Assembly (NCBI GenBank): GCA_028583605.1
Contig: CM053327.1
Location: 43,455,559 to 43,519,558, forward strand
Direction of reading: 5' to 3'
Length of the DNA: 64,000 bases
DNA from: Dastarcus helophoroides
Lineage: Eukaryota > Arthropoda > Insecta > Coleoptera > Bothrideridae
A program made the translations under genes and the position numbers. Below, in pieces: positions 56,529-64,000 of this stretch. Each line of letters begins with the position of its first letter. Within the stretch, counting starts at the first letter, position 1. Below the pieces are notes generated by a model that did no database searches, was not told the origin of the DNA, and was given only the letters and a program-made list of their open reading frames with translations.

Positions 56529-57852
56529 ATAACAAATAATGTAAATTGAATGTTCTGCAATGAACACCTTTCACTGTTTCATTACAGGACATTTAATTGA
56601 CTTTAGATGTTAACAAAAGCTAATCAAATTGCTGGTATGGCCGCCGATAATGCAGTCATGCGAAATCAGGTCCGCTGTTAGCAAATATTTATCGAAAACC
56701 TCGTGACATTTTTAAATTTTGTTGCCTTTTTATCGTTAATAAAGTTTAATAGTTATGACTATTAAAGAATTCTACGAAGTAAGGGTTGGAAATGTCAATT
56801 ATTATATGTTAAGTGTAATATAACTAAACGCAAGTCACGCCGTATTTAATGGACGTTGTTATGCAACCCATAATACAAATATGTAAGTTCCTCACCACTA
56901 GTGACCGTTGCATTCTTGGTTACATCGTACATCCTGGTTGTAACTCTTAGTATTATGATGAAATTGTTATTTATTCAGACACTACAATGTCATTAGGTAT
57001 AAACCCACAGAAGTCCCTTAGGACAAAAGGTTTATCAAATCAAAAACGTTGACTTGTTGTAAACATGGTAATTTTCTGTAAAAATTTAATGAACTAATTA
57101 ATTTTCAATTAAACTGATTAAGTCAAATTAAATTCACATCCCCAACATAAATGAAATATTAACCAAATTGTTGTGATCGAACCGAACATCCATTAGCAAG
57201 CGATGTTTAATTTGGTTTTGTCTTTAACATTTGGAAACCTAATAAAGGTTGATAATGATGAAATTCATTGTTGTCTGAAAAGCGAATTTAGAGGAAACCC
57301 TTATTTTTTACAATCCGCTGTAAAGAGGGAATAAAAAATACTAATTAGGGCAAGTTATCATCGGGGGCTTCTGTTTCCAGATGGTGCGGTGGAGATTACA
57401 AATTTTCTTAAAACGAAAGAAAACTCATCTCGCCGGGAGCATTTATACTTAAGTGGCTGAAATAAGTGAAGTAATATTCCAGCTCGCCAATTTATTACTT
57501 CCTTCCACCTCCCCCATCAAGTATTCATATCAGGCTATATATTTTTCTTTAATAGGAAGCGTTGTGCTGCTCCTCGAGGATTTTAAAAACTTTATGTTGC
57601 ATCGTATGTGAAAAAGGTGCTTTGGTTTTATGATGAAGTGGTGAAATCAAATTTGATTTGTTGAGAATATATTTAGAACATAACAATAAATGTGAATATG
57701 AAAACGTCATATTTAGCGAGAATTATGTTCGACTCCATCTGAGCAAATGTTTATTGTGCGGAGATTTTACGAAAGTAGACATAAGGTTTATTTATTAGGG
57801 TTGGGCTATATCAGTTAAACGAAATTCATGAATTTGTTGTAATGTTACTGGG
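56529..57852. other. No gene recognised
   Basis: Probably unique sequence of about 1.3 kb with ordinary complexity; no open frame of note. Confidence 0.45.
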
Positions 57853-59640
57853 TTTGTAGTCCTAAAGTAGGCACCACTTGTAAGCACTATGAATTTAAAT
57901 TTATTTTACTATTTGTTTTTTTCTGGTCAAGTGGACTTATACCTGGTTATCATCAAAAATTGATATGCAAATTTCGCCCCCTGAAACCAAAAAAAGATTA
58001 ATAAATACAACGGAGCAACTGGTATTGTACGAGGGTAAATCTAATATGAACCAGAATATCAAATATCAAAGTTTCAGTTTAAGCTAAAGTTAAAGTTTCA
58101 GTTAAAGCTGAAGTTGAATTTTAGTTTAAGATAAAGTTAAAGTTTCACTTTCAGTTTAGGTGTAAGTTTCGGTTTAGGGTGAAGTTGACGTTTTGGTTTA
58201 AGCTGAAATTGAAGTTTCGGTTTAAGCTGAAGTTGAAGTTTCGTTTTAAACTGAAATTGAAGTTTTTGTTTAAGCTGAAGTTGAAGTTTCGGTTTAACCT
58301 GAAGTTGAGGTTTCGGTTTAAGCTGAAGTTAAAGTTTCAGTTTAAGCTAAAGTTAAAGTTTCAGTATAAGCTGAAGCTGAAGCTAAAGTTGAAGTTAAAG
58401 CTGAAGCTGAAGCTGAAGTTGAAGCTAAAGGTAAAGCTGCAATTGAAGCTGAAGTTTCTGTTTAAGCTGAAGCTGAAGTTAAAGCTGAAGTTGAAGCTAA
58501 AAGGTAAAGCTGAAGTTTCGGTTTAAGCTGAAGCTGAAGTTTCAGTTTAAGCTGAAGTTGAAGTTAAAGTTAAAGCTGAAGTTTCAGTTTAAGCTGAAGC
58601 TGGAACTGAAGTTAAAGCTGAAGTTGAAGCTGAAGGTAAAGCTGAAGTTGTAGCTGAAGTTGAAGCTGAAGTTGAAGCTAAAGTTGAAGCTGAGGTTGAA
58701 GTTTCAGTTGAAGCTGAAGTTAAAGTTTCAGTTTAAGCTGAAGTTGAGGTCTTTAGTCTTAAAGTAGGCACGCTTCTGAGCAATATAAATTTAAATTTAT
58801 TTTACTGTTTTTTTTTTGGTCTAGCGGACTTGTCCCTGGTTATCTTCAAAAATTGATATGCAAATTTCGCCCCATGAAACCAAAAAAAGATTAAAAAATA
58901 CAACAGAGCAACTGGTATTGTATGAGGGTAAATCTAATATGAACCAGAATATCAAATATCAAAGTTTCAGTTTAAGCTAAAGTTAAAGTTTCAGTTTAAG
59001 CTGAAGTTGAACTTTCAGTTTAAGATAAAGTTAAAGTTTCACTTTCAGTTTAGGTGTAAGTTTCGGTTTAGGGTGAAGTTGACGTTTTGGTTTAAGCTGA
59101 AATTGAAGTTTCGGTTTAAGCTTAAGTTGAAGTTTCGTTTTAAACTGAAATTGAAGTTTTTGTTTAAGCTGAAGTTGAAGTTTCGGTTTAAGCTAAAGTT
59201 AAAGTTTCAGTATAAGCTGAAGCTGAAGCTAAAGTTGAAGTTAAATTTGAAGCTGAAGTTGAAGCTGAAGCTAAAATTGAAGCTGAAATTAAAGCTGAAG
59301 CTGAAGTTGAAACTGAAGTTTCAGTTTAAACTGAAGTTGAAGCTAAAGGTAAAGCTGCAATTGAAGCTAAAGTTTCTGTTTAAGCTGAAGTTGAAGCTAA
59401 AGTTAAAGCTAAAAGGTAAAGCTGAAGTTAAAGCTGAAGTTTCAGTTTAAGCTGAAGCTGAAGTTTCAATTTAAGCTGAAGTTGAAGTTAAAGTTAAAGC
59501 TGAAGTTTCAGTTTAAGCTGAAGCTGAAACTGAAGTTAAAGCTGAAGTTGAATCTGAAGGTAAAGCTGTAGTTGTAGCTAAAGTTGAAGCTGAAGTTGAA
59601 GCTGAAGTTGAAGCTGAAGTTGAAGTTAAAGTTGAAGCTG
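57853..59640. repeat. Direct segmental duplication of about 890 bp
   Basis: CTAAAGTAGGCACC...AATTTAAATTTATTTTAC at 57861 recurs from 58750, followed in both by the foldback left arm, the mariner left end (CGAGGGTAAATC at 58030; TGAGGGTAAATC at about 58923) and the first part of the GAAGYT array, all in the same order. The shift is about 885-895 bp. The duplication therefore happened after the mariner was in place and after its interior had begun to fill with the array. Confidence 0.85.
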
Positions 59641-60600
59641 AAGTTTCAGTTTAAGCTGAAGCTGAAGCTGAAGCTGAAGCTGAAACTGAAGTTGAAGCTG
59701 AAGTTGAAGTTAAAGTTGAAGCTGAAGTTTCAGTTTAAGCTGAAGCTGAAGCTGAAGCTGTAGCTGAAGCTGAAGCTGAAACTGAAGCTGAAGCTGAAGT
59801 TGAAGCTGAAGTTGAAGCTGAAGGTGAAGCTGAAGTTAAAGTTGAAGTTAAAGCTGAAGTTTCAGTTTAAGCTGAAGCTGAAATTGAAGCCGAAGTTGAA
59901 GCTAAAGGTAAATCTGAAGTTTCAGTTTAAGCTGAATCTGAAACTGAAGCTGAAGCTGAAGCTGAATTTGAAGCTGAAGTTGAAGCTGAAGGTAAAGCTG
60001 AAGTTGAAGCTGAAGATGAAGCTGAAGTTTCAGTTTAAGCTGAAGCTAAAGTTAAAGCTGAAGTTTCAGTTTAAGCTGAATCTGAAACTGAAGCTGAAGC
60101 TGAAGCTGAAGCTGAATTTGAAGCTGAAGTTGAAGCTGAAGGTAAAGCTGAAGTTGAAGCTGAAGATGAAGCTGAAGCTGAAGTTTCAGTTTAAGCTGAA
60201 GCTGAAGTTGAAGCCGAAGTTGAAGCTGAAGGTAAATCTGAAGTTGAAGCTGAAGTTGAAGCTGAAGTTGAAGCTACAGTTGAAGCTAAAGTTTCAGTTT
60301 AAGCTGAAGTTGAAGCTGAAGTTAAAGCTGAAGCTGAAGCTGAAGTTGAAGCTGGAGTCGAAGCTGAAGTTAAGGCTAAAGTTGAAGCTGACGTTGAAGC
60401 TGAAGTTGAAGCTGAAGTTGAACCTGAATTTGAAGCTGAAGTTAAACCTGAATTTGAAGCTAAAGTTGAAGCTGAAGTAGAAGCTGAAGTTGAAGCTGAG
60501 GTTGAAGCTGAATTTGAAACTGAGGTTGAAGCTGAAGTTGAAGTTTCAGTTTAAGCTGAAGTTGAAGTTTCAGTTTAAGCTGAAGTTGAAGTTTCGGTTT
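58065..60600. repeat. (GAAGCTGAAGTT)n-type array, 2.5 kb
   Basis: Degenerate repeats of the hexamer GAAGYT with interspersed GTTTCAGTTTAAGCT words; the central part (about 59600-60560) is purest. Its plus-strand frame gives long Lys-Leu alternation (up to 226 codons, 59800-60480) and its minus strand Leu-Gln alternation. These are consequences of the hexamer, not genes. Confidence 0.95.
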
Positions 60601-61061
60601 GGGCATTTTCTCTAATTTTTGATGTGTCAGATTGGCTGAAAGGGATTGGGTATTGTCGTCCAGCAAAATCACATTTCTGACCGAAAATTCGCGCCTCTTT
60701 TGCCGATATGCACGTTTTGCTTCATACAGCAGTAGGTAGCATTAACCGTACGACGTTCAAGCAGAAAATCGACGTGCACAACAGCGCTAATCTTGTCCGC
60801 AGTCACACTGGCCCGATGACGACGGGCATTGGGTTCATTTTCAACTTGGGTTCGTCCTTGCAAAAGTTTTTGTGTCATTCATTCACTTGAGTTTCCTTCA
60901 GACAAGTATAAGTTTTTGTGCCATTCATGCACATGACTTTTCTTCAGAGAAGTATCCCCAAATGGTGCTTCTAGTCTACGAAGAATTTCAGGGGGCTTTA
61001 CACCTTTAAAGTCAAGAAATAATAATGCGTTGCGCAACGCGCGGATGAACCTCTTGCTCAC
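60601..61061 (-). pseudogene. Mariner transposase remnants
   Basis: Reading minus from 61061: MSKRFIRALRNALLFLDF, KGVKPPEILRRLEAPFG and SHVHEWHKN, the first helix-turn-helix of mariner transposases. After a short duplicated segment (HEWHKN then a second NDTKTF-like copy) comes ASVTADKISAVV and a decayed second DNA-binding helix region (to about 60670). The reading then jumps to VILLDDNTQSLSANLTHQKL (60672-60610), equivalent to the catalytic HDNARPHxA block with the aspartate-asparagine retained. The middle of the transposase, with the first catalytic aspartate, is deleted, and the C-terminal part is replaced by the GAAGYT array. Stops and frameshifts make it inactive. Confidence 0.85.
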
Positions 61062-61233
61062 TCATGACAAACAACGAGAACGGAATTCGCTCCTCGCCTA
61101 ACATGTCTAAGAGTATGCGCACGTTCCAGACGCTCTCATGGTAACATGATAGAAATTCCGGTTCATATTTGATTTACCCTCGTATTTCTAATCCTCCTTG
61201 GTTTCAGGAGAGAATATTTGTATATCAATTTTT

Positions 61234-61738
61234 ATTTTACTGATTGATAATTTTAACGTCGACATTCAAGTGAACCCTTTTCGAAATAATCCAACGTTAA
61301 TAATCTCAAAATTTTGGTTTTAATTCCTTTGACTTATCCATTCAAAACTTCAGTTAAAATTCTACCCATTTAAATTTTCATTCGAAGATTTTTACTCTTT
61401 TGGGTTAAATTTTGTTTCATTTTATAAATTCGTCGAGTTTTTCGAAAATTCAAATTCTTCGGCGATCGCTTTAGTCAAAATCTTCAAAATCTCGTGTACA
61501 ATCTAGAGTTAAAAAGTTTAATATAAATGTTGATATTTATGTAGTAATTCCGGTAAATTTCGAGAGTAAATTGAAAATGAATTATAGCTGAAGTGCAGTT
61601 TTGAGAGAAAAATAGTTGAGAAATTCTTGAGACGTCGAATTTTCTCTTTTGGAAGGTTTCATTTAAAGCAAAATTGTCCAGTTTGAAGCTAGAATGATAC
61701 AGTATAAGCCATAAAATCAAATCACTTTTTGTTTGACT
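61234..61738. other. No gene recognised
   Basis: AT-rich sequence; the 78-residue minus-strand frame has no known motif. Confidence 0.4.
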
Positions 61739-61905
61739 AATATATATATATATATATTTGTTTTGATGGAACGGACTGGTCCTTGGTTATCCTCAAAAAT
61801 TGAAATACAAATCTTGTCCCCTGAAACCAAGAAAGATTAAAAAACACAACAGAGGTTGCTCTAACGCGTTTCGATAGCTAAGCTATCATTCTCAAAGAGA
61901 TTTAA
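61739..61905 (-). mobile_element. Foldback arm, solo left arm (copy 8), beside a (TA)n run
   Basis: A TA run (about 61739-61756) is followed by GGAACGGACTGGTCCTTGG, ATTGAAATACAAATCTTG-TCCCCTGAAACCAAG, GAGGTTGCTCTAACGCG and TTCGATAGCTAAGCTATC. No right arm follows within the window. Confidence 0.85.
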
Positions 61906-63715
61906 AACTATTGTCGAAAAATGACAGCTTTTTAAATGTGTTCTGAAGACCATAGTTTTCAAAAATTGGAACTGGATTGCAGTGTAAAGAAGCGTACCTT
62001 AAAGACCACTGTAGCCACTCGTCTAGTTTCAGATGTATCCTTTATAAAATGGTAATGGGTCCTGTGGATGGAGAACGATTTATGCTAGGTTTATACCCTC
62101 GAATCTTCTCACATAAACAGAAGCAGTATCGGTCGTGGATCTCCTTTTATCAAATATTACAAAGCACACAGTAAAGATCCTGGAAGTTGTTAAAACGTGA
62201 CAAAACCTTCTAACTTAAAGTAATGAGAAAACGCGAGATAGTAAAATCAATAAGACACGGAAAACTGCTTCCAAAATGTGCAAAGCATTTTTCAACATTC
62301 AAAGATTGGATGTTGGAGTTTGATGGAAATTCACCGCATCTTAGGAATGTTTTACAAAGTTAATACATTTGCGACGAGCACGACGAAGCAAAGTAAATTA
62401 AATTTACATTTGTAATTGCATTTCCGAGATGCTCACGTGAAAAAAGAGAACTAATTCAACTAAAGCTCGCCTTAAAATATACACCTCTTTAGAGCAACCA
62501 TCGCACAAAGTGCCCACAGGAGCAGAAGAGAAATAGACGAAGAAATTTCAAAGAAAATTGTTCGAAAATGGTTTCTAACGAAACGAGTTAATGTTATTAT
62601 TATTATTAAATAAATTACCACAACTGAAGCCGCAAAATCTACAGGATTGTTAACCGATGAGACTATCCATTACTTTCTTTAACTTATTTGTTTGTATTTT
62701 GAACAAATCTTCAAGGACAGAGAAAACAAACCATAAATAGGCATTTTTGTAATACTCTCTGTCTTTTTCATGTAAATATAGATCATGTATTCGTTAATTC
62801 ACAAATTTTTTAGAAAATGACCAAATTTTGTAATATATGACAAAATTTTGTAAAAAATAACAAAACGTATAAATTGACGACTATCTATGGAAAAGACGCA
62901 CTTGTAGTGTGCTTCTTTTGGATAAATAATGACATAGTTTTTAACTCTTGTAAAATATATAACGAATTGATGATAGAAATCGTGATTTAGTTAATCGAAG
63001 GTGCGAAAACGTTATCGCGAGCTGAGAGACTCATATGCAGGTGGTTAGTCTAGAGTCTACTAGAGGCTTCCCGAGTGGAAACTTCCAGTAACAGATGTGG
63101 ATTATAAATACGTTGCCTTCAGAGATTTTTGGATTTGAATCAATTTTTTTTACATTTGTATTACATTTACTACCATAGCTTTTAGGATACAAAGAATATA
63201 TAGTTTTTAATCACAGTTCACTTAATAAATTCTTACGCGGAGGCGGCACAGTTCCTAAGAGAACGTATTTAATAATGCTCTTTTCAGCAAACACGCTACC
63301 AAAAAGAAGAGTTCATTTTCTCGAATAAATCGCTTCAGCACAGCGTTCGACACTTATAAAAACGCCGTTGGGGATGAGTAGCAAATGAGTTAGTCAGAAA
63401 TATTTATGAAGGCGAGCAACTCAGTTTGAAGTTATGTATCACACTGACATCTTTATAAAATATTTGCATAATGCAAAGTGGCTTCCAGGTATATGAGCTT
63501 TATGAAATTTTTAACCAAGGCTTCTGCTACCTACTTTCTTCTTGCTGTATATTATTTTATTCCATTTTAGAACTGAGCTCGGGTGTCTATTTTATCCGGA
63601 ATCTCTCCGTAAAACCTTCCTTCTATTTTCTGTTTAATAAAGAAATTCATTTCCTCTTCTTATTGACCTTAGTGAATTATTTGTGACACTTCATATACTT
63701 AGATATTCTCTATAT
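61906..63715. other. No gene recognised
   Basis: Probably unique sequence of 1.8 kb with short open frames only (65 residues at 61977-62174, 71 residues at 63471-63686), none with a recognisable motif. Confidence 0.45.
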
Positions 63716-64000
63716 TGTAACGCAATGTAAATAGATAAAATAGAATTGTAGAATTTAGTACGTAAGAAAAGTTTCTAGAATGATCTGATACGGGGAAAGC
63801 GGCCGCGATAACGAAGCAAACGGCAGATAAGCTTTCCAGAAATTTCGGCCAACGATACGCCTTATCTGCCGAAAAGTTCTAGAAGCTAGGAGCCAAAACT
63901 ATATAGGGCGGTCGCCTTTCTCTTGAATCAGTCAGTTGGTCAGTGTAGTTAGTAAATTAGTAGAAGTTAATCAGTGAGTTCATTATTCAGTTATAGTGTT
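63716..64000 (+). mobile_element. LTR, family 1, cut by the window end
   Basis: Starts TGTAACGCAATGTAA and follows the 21455-21858 LTR closely: TACGTAAGAAAAGTTTCTAG, GGGGAAAGCGGCCGCGATAA, CGGCAGATAAGC, CTTATCTGCCGAA, CTATATAGGG (TATA-like) and GTCAGTGTAGTTAGTAA. About 285 of an expected 404 bp are present. It could be another solo LTR or the 5' LTR of a complete element beyond the window. Confidence 0.88.

Larger units (their letters stand above)
58030..61182 (-). mobile_element. Mariner element expanded by a GAAGYT array
   Basis: Terminal inverted repeats: CGAGGGTAAATCTAATATGA at 58030 and, reversed, CGAGGGTAAATCAAATATGA at 61182, continuing ACC-GAAT in both. TA target duplications lie at 58028-58029 and 61183-61184. 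Total length is 3153 bp where mariners are about 1.3 kb; the excess is a 2.5-kb hexamer-based array (58065-60600). Transposase remnants lie on the minus strand next to the right end. Confidence 0.9.
57914..61233. mobile_element. Foldback element, copy 7, split by a mariner
   Basis: Left arm 57914-58029 (GTCAAGTGGACTTATACCTG, GCCCCCTGAAACCAA, ACAACGGAGCAACTGG) and right arm remnant 61183-61233 (TCCTCCTTGGTTTCAGGAG, ATATTTGTATATCAATTTTT) flank the mariner. Rejoining them at the TA duplication gives one continuous foldback arm structure. Confidence 0.8.

Noticed and set aside
59800..60480. 226-codon plus-strand open frame of alternating Lys and Leu
   Set aside because: It is a direct reading of the GAAGYT hexamer array. 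The opposite strand is also open as Leu-Gln, and the frame has no other composition.

Overview
This window looks like repeat-dominated intergenic or heterochromatic DNA from an animal nuclear genome, most likely an insect or other arthropod. The reasons are the lack of any long continuous coding region, intron-like AT-rich sequence, several classes of eukaryotic transposon (non-LTR, LTR, hAT, mariner, foldback/MITE), long satellite and minisatellite arrays, and no sign of bacterial gene organisation. I do not assign a genus. Most long open frames are accidental readings of low-complexity arrays (for example runs of Lys-Leu or of Phe/Arg/Lys/Ser). The only host-gene candidate I can support is one possible internal exon at about 21.1-21.4 kb.

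Layout: 1-4.2 kb holds two tandem repeats (about 431 bp and about 195 bp units) and AT-rich filler, followed by a decayed reverse transcriptase fragment (4.3-4.8 kb). A 5'-truncated non-LTR retrotransposon lies on the minus strand from about 6.5 to 10.9 kb and is split by an AT-rich GAAATTTCGAC-type array. A MITE follows. Hammerhead-ribozyme repeats sit at 12.6-13.0 kb and 17.5-18.1 kb, with a tandemly amplified retrotransposon tail between them. At 19-24 kb there are foldback elements, the candidate exon, a solo LTR and another array. From 24.6 to 28.3 kb there is a 159-bp satellite, interrupted by a second solo LTR. A 6-kb GAAATTTCGAC array fills 30.2-36.2 kb. From 39 to 42.3 kb there are a 20-bp repeat, a MITE and a minisatellite rich in TCAAGGTCA/CACGTG. 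A 4.5-kb non-autonomous hAT element (43.8-48.3 kb) is filled with arrays and contains a nested ribozyme element. The last 15 kb contains further ribozyme, foldback and LTR copies, a third AT array, and a mariner whose interior is mostly a GAAGYT array.

The most striking content is a dispersed family of about 0.36-0.64 kb elements carrying type I hammerhead ribozymes. Four copies have an intact catalytic core (CTGACGA, a GATCT/AGATC stem II, GAAA, a GTA cleavage triplet) and one locus has two copies with the same G8-to-A defect. Three of the insertions have exact 12-13 bp target-site duplications, and most have an inverted partial copy joined to a sense copy. One has a 375-bp tandem repeat unit. 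This fits non-autonomous Penelope-like or animal retrozyme-type elements, which use hammerheads to process RNA. A second dispersed family, the foldback arms, has a hammerhead-like core with one extra nucleotide and shows a similar inverted architecture.

A second theme is that tandem arrays lie within or against transposons of different classes: hAT, mariner, non-LTR and foldback. This suggests that array seeding and expansion are tied to transposon insertion here. All calls come from reading the sequence only. Coordinates of repeat edges without target-site duplications are approximate.
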